A stretch of 64,000 bases of DNA from Neoceratodus forsteri. Its lineage: Eukaryota > Chordata > Ceratodontiformes > Ceratodontidae. The stretch covers positions 1,562,172,501 to 1,562,236,500 of the forward strand of contig CM057449.1 of the NCBI GenBank assembly GCA_016271365.2. The letters run 5' to 3'. The translations under genes were made by a program, and so were the position numbers. The stretch's first letter is position 1. The number at the start of each line of letters is the position of its first letter. This document shows, piece by piece, positions 10,930 through 21,627 of the stretch. The notes beneath the pieces are model-generated. The model made no database searches and had not been told where the DNA came from. It worked only from the letters and a program-made list of their open reading frames with translations.

Positions 10930-11360
10930 TCAAGGCCATCCTATGCTCAGCTCTGGTGTTATGTAGCCCTGATTTCACTAAACCATTTGAATTACAGATG
11001 GATGCCTCTGACACAGGCATGGGGCAGTATTGACCCAGAATAGCCAGGGAGAGGAACACCCCATCTTATACCTCAGCAGGAAATTACATGAAAGAGAGAG
11101 AAGATATTCTACAGTGGAGAAAGAATGTCTGGCCATCAAGTGGGCAGTAGAAGCCCTGAGATATTATCTTTGGGGAAATCAGTTTACGATTGTAACAGAT
11201 CATAATTCCTTATGCTGGCTAAATTTGATGAAATATAAAAATGCCCGTATTTTAAGGTGGTATTTATCATTACAACCTTATAAGTTTACTGTACGACATA
11301 GAGCTGGTTCTCAGCATCAGAACACTGATTTTTTTATCACGTTTTGGTGCTGATCTAGCT
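10930..11360 (+). pseudogene. Gypsy RNase H
   Basis: QMDASDTGMG (10,994-11,025) carries the first Asp, RRYSTVEKECLAIKW (11,099-11,142) the Glu, and VTDHNSL (11,192-11,213) the next Asp. LRWYLSLQPY and VRHRAGSQH end the recognisable part at about 11,320. One frameshift lies near 11,028. The domain follows RT directly, as in all gypsy elements. No integrase follows it, which confirms the rearranged order. Confidence 0.82.
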
Positions 11361-12900
11361 AGTAACTCTGTTCCAGATATAGATAATGGAATTGTATGTG
11401 TATCACAAGTTGCCAAGATGGCACAACCCCAGGGAAAATTATGACTTGTAAACAGTATTGTCTGATTTGGAGTAGTGTTTTGAATACTGTTTATCTTTAA
11501 GGGTCCCTGGGGGGAACTTCTGGAGTGGGTGAGCGGAAGTTCCAACCCTTCACATGGTGAGGGGTCTCAGTCAACACAACAAATATTATGTTGACTTCTT
11601 GTGGTGGGAGGAGTGAACAGGAGGTCCAGTTTTGAAGGATAAAGCTGACACAGAGAAGATGCAATACCCCCTTTGGTTTTTACTTTCACTCTAGCCTGTC
11701 TTCTTCTGCTTATTCTTATCTATCCTAATTTTCTTGTCAGGGTGGCCAACCTGGCAATTTTCTGCTTTGCCTTTGCTGTCCCTTTTTTGCTCTGGTATTA
11801 AAAAATTGCATCTTGTTATAATATATTAAAAATAGGGGCTGAAATAGAATCAAGGACACTAAGGAAATACAAGATTGGAGCCCTGTGTTCCAGAATAAAA
11901 AAAAATAATATATACAAAAAAGGAGCTGTGTCACTTAAAAGAAGCCCCAAAATGAGTAGAGGGCTGGATTGTGGGAAAAGCCTTCAGCTACAATTTGAAT
12001 TAGTGAGTAAGGAAAGTTGAGACTGTAAAATTATTGCAAACTGTGGAAAAATGTTTTAGGCAATACAAAGTACAGGTTTGCAGGAAAGTGCTATAGAACC
12101 TGTACAATTTCTGTATGAGTTTAATACCATGTATCCAAACATTTAAGTTTAAGCTTAGGAGGAAATGAAAGCAACTGTGTTTGGTTGCTGTGGTGCTGAT
12201 TCTAATAAGCCCCAAATCAATGAAAATGTACCCTTGTTTTAAAACACTTGAAAATGGGCTAAAGTAAGAGAGTATAATTAAAAACACTACAGTCAGATTA
12301 ATTGAGTTCTGTAAGTGTCAAACATTTATTCAAAAGGAGCTGTAATTACTGAAGTTAAGCCTTCTGTGTTTTAGAAGGCTGAGTTCCTCAACAAGCGTGA
12401 GGCTGAGTGCAGCAGCCAGATAAGCTGTTTGCTGAAAGTGCAGCAGCCAGTTAAGCTGTTAGAAAAAATAATAAAAGGTTCTGGAAATATAAAACAAGGG
12501 ATTTGGGAAGAAAATAATGTATGTCCAAAGATTAGAGTACCATATTATGTGAAACAAAATATAGATACATCAGTGGTTCACTTATGTATGTTTTCCTTAT
12601 ATGACCAAAAAGACAAATAAAAAGCTATAACCTTATATGGAGGCAGATAGGGAGCACGCCCCTCATCTCTCTTTTCTATGCTAAAGTTATAGACTGTTAT
12701 TTGTTCTTAAACAGGTTTGGTTTATCCTTATACTTTTTCACATTAGTAAAGAAAAGTTGTTTTACCTAGAGGTCTGTCTCATGCTGTAAGGTCCTACTAT
12801 AGGACAAGCTGCCCCTGAAATGGCAGGTTTTATAGATGCAAGGGAATGTGATGTCACAAAGGAGGAGGGGCTCAGTGAAAACCACACCCCTTTCCTTCAC

Positions 12901-12908
12901 TATATAAA
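12901..12908 (+). promoter_or_regulatory. TATA box in LTR-like region
   Basis: TATATAAA stands about 250 bases before a poly(A) signal, within sequence that ends the gypsy element. This is the spacing expected for U3 promoter and R-region end in a retroviral-type LTR. Confidence 0.5.
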
Positions 12909-13157
12909 CCCTCCACTAGGAGGCTTAGAGAGATAGTTTGGTCAGTAGGGTTCTGACCATGGTGAGAGAAGGATCTCAGCAAGGAGGTAATGTGCAGGCT
13001 TTCACATTAACTGAGGAAGGAGAGAACACAGGAATTTCTTTTTTAGCATATAAAACAAGAAATATATCCAGACATTTGAACTGATATGAAGAAATAACAT
13101 CATAGTTTTCCTTTCTGTAAATATTGGATTTTTTTTTTTGGTTTTGTGTTTTTCTAA

Positions 13158-13163
13158 AATAAA
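13158..13163 (+). terminator. Poly(A) signal of LTR-like region
   Basis: AATAAA lies after a T-rich run, close to the end of the gypsy-derived sequence. It is the likely polyadenylation signal of the LTR. Confidence 0.45.
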
Positions 13164-13223
13164 ATCATAAACACAGAAGTATGCGTTTTATATGCATCAT
13201 AATCTGGTTGTACGATCTGTTTA

Positions 13224-13416
13224 TTGAGACCCACATTTTTACATGGTGAAAGAATCGACAACGAATATGAATATAATCCTGAACTTATAATAGTTGAGGA
13301 AGACAATGCTGATGAGAGCCAGTATGAACATGGTACCAGCTCCACGGTCTCCTCTTGCAATGAGGACCCTGTAGTGAATACACCAAGATCATCTCCAGAG
13401 AATCCCTCAGTCTTAC
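13224..13416 (+). pseudogene. DIRS H Gag, N-proximal piece
   Basis: An acidic, Ser-rich reading (VEEDNADES, then NTPRSSPENPS) matches the stretch before the MMxQxQxAMGF block in other DIRS Gag proteins here. That block appears after A, at 19,487, so A interrupted this gene. Sequence before 13,186 belongs to the gypsy LTR region, so the Gag start and zinc motif are lost. Confidence 0.7.
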
Positions 13417-13585
13417 TTCGAGAGGGTTCCTGCAGTAGGTCTTTACATATAGGACTGTGCCCCCTGGTGTCAGGTCCACACGACAAACTTGTAGATAGCA
13501 ATCATCAGCAGGGTCCGCCCCGGCGTCGGGGTGTCGTGACGTCAGCCCAACTATAAAAGGGGTGGTCCCGTGCCCGCTGTCCAGT
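13417..13585 (+). repeat. Left ITR of DIRS A
   Basis: It begins TTCGAGAGGGTTCCTGCAG and is the reverse complement of 19,280-19,450 over about 165 bases with few differences. Shared blocks include GATAGCAATCATCAG and TGACGTCA. The outer 25 bases also match the ICR at 19,112-19,137. Confidence 0.9.
13537..13560 (+). promoter_or_regulatory. CRE-like palindrome and TATA box in DIRS A left ITR
   Basis: TGACGTCA (13,537-13,544) is a full cAMP-response-element palindrome. TATAAAAGG (13,552-13,560) is a strong TATA box 8 bases on. The gag ATG at 13,656 is about 100 bases downstream. This arrangement suggests RNA polymerase II initiation inside the ITR. Confidence 0.7.
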
Positions 13586-13655
13586 TCTTTCCCCACCAGT
13601 CGCCTCAGTCACGTTCGGCTCATGTCAGAACAGCAGTCTAACGTCCGCGTTATAT

Positions 13656-16050
13656 TTGTCGAAGTGTTTCTTCACCTCTTACAAAAATTCTCAAAGGTGT
13701 TTCTTCAATTCGATGTCTTCTAGACAGAAGAAAAAGTGCTTTAAGTGTGGCGCTCAAATCCCGCACGGGGACAACCATTCCCACTGCCTCCTTTGCCTTG
13801 GTTTGAAGCATGATGTCCAGGAGTGTTCTGTGTGTCAGGCCTTCAACCAGGCGACCAGAACCAGGTGCAAGAGGTCCATCTATTGACCCAACACTTGGCG
13901 TCTGTGGAAAGCGAGATCCAAAAACTCAGGGAAAGGTTGTCATCACGGCCCGAAGAAAAAGTAAGAAAAGCGTCAGGACAGGAGTCCGTCACGCTGGAGA
14001 GGCCTGCAACCGTGAGTACTTTTTCGGACACCCCGTCTGCTTCTTTGGCCTGGGCCCCTTCTCTCCCTCCTGCCGAGGTGAGCGGGCAGCCGGGGGTTGC
14101 CTCTTTGGAGGTGGTAATTTTGTCGACTGATCCTGCTAAGTCACCCCTCACCTTTGGCGAAGGGCACACGGCCTCCACCAATCAGCCTAGTGGCGGCCTT
14201 CTAGCCGTCTCTAGCCCGGCCGGATCTGTTGCTTCAGACGCCAGCTCCTCCGACGCCTAACACAGATCCGTCCTCTTGTGTCGGGCTCTAGTTTGGCCTG
14301 ATAGTCGGACAGCGTGAGGAGACTAGTCGATCCAGTCGTCTCCCAGGGTTCTCCACCCTAGAGACTCGCCACCCAACCCTTTGCTGTTTGCTTTAGCAAA
14401 GAAGCGTTCAGACCAGCCATCGGGGGCCCTCGTTTCTCTCCCCCCTTGCCAGGCCTTCCTCCATTGCCGGATTTCATTCTGCTTCCAACAGGGGATTCGG
14501 GTATGGAGTCTCCACCCTCCAGTACTTTGGGCGTGCTTCCGGGCCCGATGCCTCCTTCTGGCGCCATGGCACCTCCTCGGCGGGGCCTTCGTCTGGGTTC
14601 ATAGTCCAGGAACCCTCTTCCCGCGGCGCCTCCGTCGGTCTTCAATATCCGCCAGGCCAGGTGCCTCCGACGCCGGGTTTTCAGACGCCGGGCTTTCCGA
14701 TGTCATCATTCTCATTGATGGGTTATCCTACTCCAGGACATCCCACGCCGGGTTACCCTTGGTACTCGTATTATCTGTCCTGGCACTATCCTCAGTACCC
14801 GAGTTATCAGCCATCTCCTCCTCCGGTGCCAGAACATGAGTCCGTCCCCCTGTGGTGGAAAGAGGCTAGAGCACAACTTGTGTTGGAGTTAAGACAACCG
14901 GTGAGGGAGACACCCTCCTTCAGGGTGGTCTCTCCACCGCCTCTTGTTACCAGAGCCACTACCTCTATCTCGGTAGGCATTACAGAACCAGACCCTTCTG
15001 TTCCTACTGGTTCCGATTCCTCTGACACTGGTTGCAACTTGGATGCATTGGACCCCAGATCCCCAGTGGAGGTCCTTCCGAAGGACTCCCCAAAGTCCCC
15101 TCCGGAGGATCCTTGTTTTGGAGACCTGTTATGTTCTATTCAGGCGGCTGGTGGTTGGCCGTCCAAAGAAGTTGATCCACAAAGAAAAGTCTTGCAGAGC
15201 ACCTGGATCTGGCCACCTCGGACACTATTCCCATTCCACCATGAATGGGACCTCACGAGGACCTTGTAACCACAGTCTGGCATCAACCGTCCTCCATTTC
15301 AGCGGTCTCACGCAAAGCTGACTGCACCTATTATCCCCCAGAAGGGATTTTTCACCTGAACTCCCATCCCAAGGCTGACTCTATGGTCATCACGGCAGCT
15401 CATGATCGTTCAACCCAGCCACAACATCTGAGTTCTTCGCCTCCCGACAAGGACTCACGTCATCTCACCAATTTGGGCAAAATGTATTCTTCTTCTTCTT
15501 GTGCGATATGTTCCTTAATTGTCTCTGGTGGTTGCCTTTCAAAAAGCTTCTTTTGGATTTAGAAAGGGACCTCCAGGAAGTTCAGGATGAAACCTTGAGG
15601 AAGAAGCTCTTGGATAAAAGTGCGGATGGGAAATCTCGTGTCGCCACACCCTTTGGGCGACTTACGACTCTGTAGATTCAGTGGCAAGAGCAGCTGCCAC
15701 GGGATCTCCTCCAACGCCTCTCCTGGCTCCATATAGCGGGACTGGTGCAGGACGTTAAGTCCTGTCTGTTGGACGCCCCTTTCAGGGGTTCTGTCCTATT
15801 TGGCGGCAATTCAAAAGACATCATTACCGGGCTGCAGAAGAGTGGACGCTCCTTGCGGGACGTCCGTTCCTTATACAAGACGGGCCAGAAAAAGCAGTCT
15901 TTTCGCCACCAAAGAAGGTGGAACAAATCCCAGGCTAAGCATCAAGCAAAGAAACGCGCATCTGGCTCAGGAGCTCAAACTCCACAGACCAAATTTCAAA
16001 AACAGGCCTCTGGGGCAACGCTCCCTCCCCTCGGCGTCCTGACTCCTTTC
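13656..16050 (+). pseudogene. DIRS A Gag-like protein, frameshifted
   Basis: The ATG at 13,656, or the internal one at 13,713, begins a frame with a Cys/His-rich motif (KCFKCG, then HSHCLLCLGLKHDVQEC) at 13,740-13,835, typical of DIRS Gag. A shift near 13,850 leads to a Ser/Thr-rich frame to 14,260. A Pro/Tyr-rich tract at 14,661-14,830 has TPG repeats. The frame to 15,269 contains the SPPEDPCFGDLL block and 15,360-15,500 the SMVITAAHDRS block. The C-terminal basic region is at 15,820-15,990. At least four frame changes. Its likely role is RNA binding and particle formation. Confidence 0.82.
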
Positions 16051-17150
16051 CCCCTCCCCTCCCTCTGCTACCTCCAGTACATCAGCAGGAACCGGTCGGA
16101 GAGAGGTTCGGCCTCCACCTGGAATGCTGGAGGTCCATCACCGCAGAAAATTGGGTGCTTCAACTCATCCAACAATGTCACTCGATAGAATTCAATGAAA
16201 TTCCAGCCCTCAACCACCAGGACAGTCCTTCTGTCCCTGGGATCAGGTCCCCATAGTCTCTCAGGAGATCCAGGCACTTATTCTAAAGAAGGCCATAGAG
16301 CCCGTCCTGTTAAACCAAATAGGAAGGATTCTCTCCCATTTCTTCCTGGTTCCAAAAAGCGGGTGACCTGAGACCGATCCTGGACCTCAGCACACTGAAC
16401 AGCTTCACCGAGTACAAAAGTTTCATATGTTGACCCTTCAGGGCTCCTTCCCTGCTCCATCAAAATTCTTGGTTAGCCCCTGGACATGCAGGATGCTTAC
16501 CTGCATGTCCCTATCCTCCCAGCCCACAGCCGCTTTCTCCGCTTTGTTTTCATGGAGAAGCATTTCCAATTCCGAGCACTCCCTTTTGGCCTTTCTTCGG
16601 CCCCCCGAGTGTTCACCAAATGCCTAGCAGTGGTGGCGGCCTTTCTGCGCCACCAGAGCATTTATGTCTTCCCGTACCTGGACGACTGGCTCCTCTCAGC
16701 ACCCTCTCCTACCAGCCTGAAAGAGTATGTCTCTTTCACGCTGAGCTATTTTGCTTTACTGGGCATAACGGTCAATTTTCCCAAGTCCCAGCTAGTACCT
16801 CACAAAGGCTCCAGTTCATTGGAGCTGTATTAACACAGTTCAGGGCAAGGCTTTCCTGCCATCGGATCGGGCGAGACCCTTGCTTCTCAAGCCACACTTG
16901 TGGGACAGGCCCGATGGATCCCAGCACACTCGGTGCTCGCTTATTGAGACTGATGGTGGCTGCCATTTTGACGGGTCCCAATGGCCAGGCTTCACATGAG
17001 GGTTACCCAGTGGTCTCTTGAGTCCAATGGGACCAGAGACGGATGACATGAACCAAAAAATCATGATCTCCAACAGCCTCCAGAGAGATCTTCACTGGTG
17101 TCAGGATCTCTCAAACTTGTCAAAGGGGATTCCTTTCCTTCCGGCAGTTC
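16051..17150 (+). pseudogene. DIRS A reverse transcriptase
   Basis: RT entry around ITAENWVLQLI (16,138-16,172), GDLRPILDLSTLNSF (about 16,364-16,405), then the open frame 16,486-16,833: MQDAYLHVPI, FGLSSAPRVFTKC, and the intact active site YLDDWLL at 16,675-16,695. SLGIT-like and VPHKGSS blocks follow. The thumb and connection are frameshifted from 16,810 to 17,150. Reverse transcribes element RNA. The catalytic Asp pair is kept, which fits a relatively young copy. Confidence 0.88.
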
Positions 17151-17154
17151 CGTC

Positions 17155-17545
17155 TCAAATTCTCACTACGGACGCCTCAGATCTGGGCTGAGGAGGTCAT
17201 CTGGGATCTCACAAGACACAGGGGTCTTGGTCCGACCAGGAGCTGATGCTCCACATCAATGTTCTAGAGACCAGGGTGGTTCTTTATGTGCTCAAGGTAT
17301 TCCAGTCGCTGCTGGTTCCGGGATCTTTCTTGGTACAGATGGACAACGTGTCCACTGTCTGGTACATAAACAAACAGGGAGGAAGCAGATCATATCCTCT
17401 TTGCCGAGAAGCCATGAGGGTGTGGTATTGGGCAATTCAGCACAGCCTTCACCTGACAGCAGTTCACGTTCCGGGCATTTCCAACGTCCTAGCGGACAGT
17501 CTCAGCCGATCAGTGGCCAGGGCCCACAAATGGGAGCTAAAGTAG
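17155..17545 (+). pseudogene. DIRS A RNase H
   Basis: ILTTDASDLG (17,158-17,187), NVLETRVV (17,258-17,283), LVQMDNVSTVWYI (17,332-17,370) and NVLADSLSR (17,482-17,508) supply all four expected acidic residues. One stop after the first block interrupts it; from 17,246 it is open for 99 codons. The domain runs straight on from RT. Confidence 0.88.
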
Positions 17546-17925
17546 AGGTAGTAGAATCTCTTTCTTCGATGGGAATTGAAGCCAGAGAGATGGATCTGTT
17601 AGCCTCCCTGTGCAAAACTACCAGTCTTCTGCTTGTTCGTTCCCAGGCATGGTGCTTTTTGGCGAGACGCGCTGTCTCTTTCATGTACAGGGAGGTTTAT
17701 GTACGTCTTTCCTCCCTTTCCTCTCATTCAGAAGGTTCTGGTGAAACTTCAACAAGAGGGGGCCCATGCAATCCTGATTGCTCCTCTTTGGCCATGCCAA
17801 ATTTGGTTCCCTCTTCTGCAACACTTAGCACTGGAACCCCAGTTCCTCTGCCCATTTCCCATGACCTTCTGACTCAGGAGCAGGGCACCCTGGTGCATCA
17901 AGCCTTCGGTCCCTCCACCTTCATG
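17546..17925 (+). pseudogene. DIRS A methyltransferase-like linker
   Basis: The linker shows MDLLAS (17,590), YVFPPFPLIQKVL (about 17,699-17,740) and AILIAPLWPCQIWFP (about 17,768-17,812). In DIRS elements this region has been assigned to a Dam-like methyltransferase, with FPP perhaps standing for the D/N-PP-Y/F catalytic motif. The assignment is from memory of the family. One frameshift near 17,640. Confidence 0.65.
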
Positions 17926-17926
17926 C

Positions 17927-18953
17927 GTGGCAGCTGTGGACATAGCGATTTCTCGTTATGGGGTCTCTTCGCAGGTTGCGCACATTGTAGTGGAGGCCAG
18001 AAAACCCTCCACTAGATACACCTATGCTATGAAGTGGAAGAGATTCACAATATGGGCCCAAGCAAGAAGCTGGGATCCATTTTTGTGCTCGGTATCCCAG
18101 GTTCTAGAGTACCTCGCACACCTGTCTGAAGCGGGCCTTAGCTATTCCTCCATTAAGGTCCACCTCTCTGCGGTGTCTGCCTATGCAAAACCTTGGCTCA
18201 ACTGGAGGTTGCCAAAACCTTTTTGAAAGGCATCCTTCATTTGAAACCTCTGATCCAGAATCCTTGTCCTCCCTGGGACCTGAATTTCATGCTCGAGAAG
18301 CTGACCTTACCACCATTTGAACCAGCTTCTTCTTGCAACTTATGCTTCCTTTCCTGGAAGACCTTATTTTTAGTCGCTGTTACTTCGCATGAAGGATTTC
18401 GAATTACAGGCCTTCGCCTGTAAAGAACCTTATTTGATTTTTTCATGACCTAGTAGTCCTTGACTAACCCTTCTTTTTTGCCCAAAGTAGTTTCAGAAAC
18501 CACTTTGAACCAGAGTATGGAATTACGGTGTACTATCTACAGTATTCCAACAGAGGGGAACACCTGCTGCACACCCTTGACGTGCACCGGATCCTGAGGT
18601 GCTACACGAACAGGACTAAAGAGGTTAGGAAATCTAACCAACTGTTCGTAGCCTTTTCCCCTCAGTGCCAGGGCAAGGCTAATTCCAAGCAGACCATCTC
18701 CCGATGGCTCGCTAACTGCATCCATTTTTCGTACACAAAATATGGGAAGTCCCTTGCAGGGGCAGTCAAAGGCCACTCCACCCGTAGCTTGGTGACCTCT
18801 ACTGCCTTTTTTAGGAATGTGTCCATGGCAGAGGTCTGTGCTGTGGCCACCTGGTCATCTGTTCACACCTTCACTAAGCATTACAGTCTGGACATTGCCT
18901 CTCGGCGCAGAACTGGCTTTGGTCTTGCGGTCCTGCAAGGCCTTCTGTTGTGA
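17927..18953 (+). pseudogene. DIRS A tyrosine recombinase
   Basis: The ATG at 17,927 opens EARKPSTRYTYAMKWKRF (17,990-18,045) and LSYSSIKVHLSAVSAY (18,138-18,185). The SWKTLFLVAVTS block precedes box I, where a one-base loss near 18,400 scrambles RRISELQAF. The last 141 codons (18,528-18,953) are open: TISRWL, the intact HxxR box HSTR (18,774-18,785), EVCAVATWSSVHTF and HYSLDI with the presumed nucleophile Tyr. The protein integrates circular element DNA. Two or three frameshifts separate the parts. Confidence 0.88.
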
Positions 18954-19015
18954 TTACTCATGGCAACTTCGCCTCCTCCCGGATGCACCTATGCCTTATT
19001 TTTCTTTGGGACTGC

Positions 19016-19140
19016 TTGGTATTCAGTCCTATGTGTGAAGACCTACTGCAGGAATCTTCTCGAAAGTAATATATAGCAGTCACGTAAGAACTTACCGTAA
19101 CAGTAGATCTTCGAGAGAGGTTCCTGCAGTAGGTCTAGTT
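19016..19140 (+). repeat. DIRS A internal complementary region
   Basis: The left half repeats the ITR inner strand (GTCCTATGTGTGAAG, CTACTGCAGGAA). The centre is CACGTAAGAACTTACCGTAA, a near-palindrome. The right half (AGATCTTCGAGAGAGGTTCC) is complementary to the right outer end at 19,435-19,465 and matches the left outer end at 13,417. This joins both termini as a circle junction would. Confidence 0.88.
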
Positions 19141-19279
19141 TTCCTCCCTCTGTCCCCCAGTTTTTGGATGCTTTACTTTCCATCCTATCTAGTCTGGCTG
19201 TACTAGAGGAGAAGCAGGGTCTTGGGAGTTCACTTCAGTTTTCTCCTTACCTATCTTTAGGTCTCCACTGGAAAATAAC

Positions 19280-19479
19280 TGGAGAGCGGGCACGGAACCA
19301 CCCCTTTTATAGTCGAGCTGACGTCACGACGCCCCGACAACGGGGGCGGTCCCCACTGATGATTGCTATCTACAAGTTTGCCGTGCGGACCTGACGACAG
19401 GGGGTGCAGTCCTATATGTGAAGCCCTACTGCAGGAACCTCTCTCGAAGATCTACTGTTATAAGTTCTTACGTAACTGC
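19280..19479 (-). repeat. Right ITR of DIRS A, with inverted promoter copy
   Basis: Reverse complement of 13,417-13,585, ending in the outer extension TCTCGAAGATCTACTG and TTCTTACGTAACTGC. It carries the inverted CRE (19,319-19,326) and the inverted TATA box (19,303-19,312), so it could also fire leftward. 19,141-19,279 holds no gene. Confidence 0.88.
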
Positions 19480-20270
19480 TATTCTTTTACCATGATGCAG
19501 CAAATGCAGGCTGCTATGGGCTTCATCTTGGAGGAGTAGGATTCTACCAAGAAGAACCTGGTGGAGATGCCAAAATCTCCCTCTGCCGTTGTTCCTCCCC
19601 CATTTCCAGCTTTGGAGGATGGTACTTTTGCAGCCTAGTATAGGCCTAACAACATATCAGCTGTGCCCAGAAAGGCACACAAAATGTATTCTGCCCTTTC
19701 CAGAAGACCCTACTATACTACCCATCCTGAGACTGATTCATTGGAAATTATAGCTGCCCATAATAGGTCCAGGGCACCTAGGCTCTCTTCCTCCTGATAG
19801 AATCCAGAAGGCTGTATGTCCTAGGCAAATATATTTATGTCTCTGCCTCGCTGGGCCTGTGTATTGCTATTTACCAAGCCCATGTGATAAAATATTGGAA
19901 CACCCTCTGGAGGAAGGCAAAGGCTACTGTACAGGCCTTGCCTGAGGGTTGTGCTAAATGGCAGTTAGTCAAAACTCTTAATGCTGGTGCTCATGTGGGG
20001 AAACATTTGATCTGCACAGCATATGGTATTTCTAATGCCTCTGCCAGGGCTGCAGCCTCTGGCATTGGTCTCAGGTGCTATTCATGGCTCAGGATAGCAG
20101 GTTTTGTCACTGATATGCAGTGAAAAGTTCTCAGTGCCCCATTTAGAGGGCAGAAACTGTTAGGCTCTTATGTAGATGAAGCCTTGAGAAACCTTCAAAC
20201 ATCTGGCAAGACTCTAAAGTCAGTGAAATCCCAGTACTGTACCCAGAAAAGGGGTAGGAGCAGGGGCAAC
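19480..20270 (+). pseudogene. DIRS H Gag, main piece
   Basis: The reading resumes at 19,487 with TMMQQMQAAMGFILEE, the block that follows the SSPE stretch at 13,400. VPRKAHKMYSALSRRPYY (19,658-19,712), IIAAHNRSRAPRLSSS (19,748-19,795) and an open frame at 19,884-20,123 (KYWNTLWRKAKATV) give the C-terminal Gag core. Stops are scattered. 20,271-20,440 is a poorly readable Gag tail. Confidence 0.78.
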
Positions 20271-20439
20271 TAACGTCCACCCACTATCAGAGGACACCGT
20301 CAGGCCTACTAATGGCAGGGTAGAGGCAGAAGTGCAGGAACCTTGATAGTTCGCCTACCAACCCCAGGTGCCCATACAGATGCACCTAGAGGTAGCGGAG
20401 CCGGTGGCTCTTTCCCACCATTCTGGCTCAGCATGACTT

Positions 20440-21084
20440 CTTGTACACAACCCAACCATCGTTACCTCCAGGGGTGGTTGTAGGGGGCTAACTGTCCCTC
20501 CACTTAGGGCAGTGACTACAGACAAATGGGTTCTGGAGATTATAGAGAATGGTCTTACTCTGGAACTTCTGGATAACCCCTCCAGATCATCCACCAGTTG
20601 TGACTGTACCCACCATGGCACAGCCCATGTTGCTAGAGGAAGTACAGATGCTGCTTCAAAAATAGGCTTGCAACACAGAGGCACAAAGGCTTTTACTCCA
20701 GATAACTTCCTCATCCCAAATTGGACAGGGGATCTGAGGCCTGTTCTGGATCTAAGGGACTTCATAGAATACAAGACGTTTCAGATGGTCTCTCTGCAGG
20801 GTCTCCTACTCCTATTGCAGACGGGACTAGATTTGCTTCCTCGATATGAAGGATGCATACTGCACCTCCATATCAAAATCCGGAAACCTTGTAGGAAATA
20901 TCTGAGGTTCCAGTTTTAGGGGGAGCATTACCAGAATGCCTGCATGTCTTTCCTTACCTGGATGACTGGCTATTAAAAGTCCACTCCAGAGATCAGGGGA
21001 TTTGATAACAGTCTATATGTCTGTACAGAATACAGATCTAGTGGACTGTCTAGGTTAAGATTTTAAGGTAAACATTTAGAATAC
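20440..21084 (+). pseudogene. DIRS H reverse transcriptase, fingers and palm
   Basis: AVTTDKWVLEII (20,510-20,545) is the entry block. IPNWTGDLRPVLDLRDF (20,712-20,762) and EYKTFQMVSLQG (20,767-20,802) follow. A deletion removes most of the DAY and FGLSSAPRVFTK region. The active site YLDDWLL is present at 20,955-20,975 in another frame. It is followed by degenerate sequence up to the LINE fragment at about 21,085. Confidence 0.78.
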
Positions 21085-21340
21085 CAGATGTCACAAGTTC
21101 CAATTAAAGTGTAGACATTTTAGGACTACCAAAAAGAAACATTGGTTCACACAGGGTGGTGATGCATTAGAATTCACTACCAAAGAGATCATGACCAGTG
21201 ATAACTTAAATGTTTTTAAAAGCAGAATAGACATGTTCCTTCTGAGGGCAGGTTATATTGGCACTAGACATTAAATAATGGCAGACAGGCTACATGGGCT
21301 GTTGCTCCCACCTGTCTTTATAAATTACATTCTTGTCAAC
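21085..21340 (+). mobile_element. Possible LINE 3' fragment inside H RT
   Basis: This is foreign to DIRS RT and sits between the H active-site region and its YIQAVLDTAQG block. One frame reads KHWFTQGGDALEFTT, then NLNVFKSRIDMFLLR, which resembles the C-terminal end of CR1/L2-type LINE ORF2 proteins (W-LP and FK-RLD pattern). I infer a 5'-truncated LINE 3' end. No clear target duplication was found. Confidence 0.42.
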
Positions 21341-21627
21341 TGCTGCAGACTTTTAGCTTGAACCAGACAGATGTTAGATGCTCTGGGGGTGACAGTCAAA
21401 TACCCTGCCAAAGGCTGCAGTACATACAGGCAGTTCTGGATACAGCCCAGGGTTCTGCATTTTTGCTGCTGAACAGTGTAGACCGCCTGATTACCAAAGA
21501 ACAATTGGTACATGACAGCCATTATGTCTCAACAAGAACGTTCCTACACATTCTGGTACTCATGGTGGCAGTCCTTCTCACACTATCACATGTCAGACTG
21601 CACTTGCAAATCTTACCATGAATGGAA
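21341..21627 (+). pseudogene. DIRS H reverse transcriptase, thumb piece
   Basis: CQRLQYIQAVLDTAQGSAF (21,407-21,463) matches the IGAVLDTAQG block downstream of the DIRS RT active site, and HILVLMVAVLLTL (21,548-21,587) fits the LLGHMAAAI thumb block. It is interrupted at about 21,628 by an inverted pair of tRNA-headed repeats; RT resumes at 21,991. Confidence 0.72.

Larger units (their letters stand above)
8039..13185 (+). mobile_element. Gmr1-like Ty3/gypsy retrotransposon, 5'-truncated
   Basis: The pol domains appear in the order protease, integrase, reverse transcriptase, RNase H on one strand. The RT and RNase H signatures are Ty3/gypsy in type, while the order is that of Ty1/copia. This combination is known for the Gmr1 group of gypsy elements in deuterostomes. 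A 3' non-coding and LTR-like region follows to about 13,185, where H gag sequence begins. The 5' end (left LTR and most of gag) is missing at the 8,038/8,039 junction. All frames are heavily mutated. Confidence 0.8.
11361..13185 (+). repeat. Gypsy 3' non-coding region and probable 3' LTR
   Basis: No protein-coding frame is recognisable. A purine-rich tract (GGTGGGAGGAG, about 11,600) could be the polypurine tract before the LTR. The rest is AT-rich, with an imperfect 31-bp tandem repeat (GTGCAGCAGCCAG at 12,407 and 12,438). A TATA box at 12,901 and a poly(A) signal at 13,158 give a promoter-to-polyadenylation layout expected of an LTR. I cannot fix the LTR start because the 5' LTR is absent. 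The right edge is set by the start of H gag coding. Confidence 0.55.
13417..19479 (+). mobile_element. DIRS retrotransposon A, complete, inserted in H gag
   Basis: This is the best-preserved complete DIRS in the window, 6.06 kb, with matching ITRs, promoter elements in the ITR, gag, RT, RNase H, linker, YR and an ICR. The flanks are H gag on both sides. RT active site (YLDD) and YR HxxR are intact, but frameshifts interrupt gag, the RT fingers and YR. It is probably younger than H. Confidence 0.92.

Noticed and set aside
11361..12640. Host exon or gene between the gypsy and DIRS sequence
   Set aside because: No open frame over 65 codons on the plus strand, AT-rich, and placed where the gypsy 3' region and LTR are expected.
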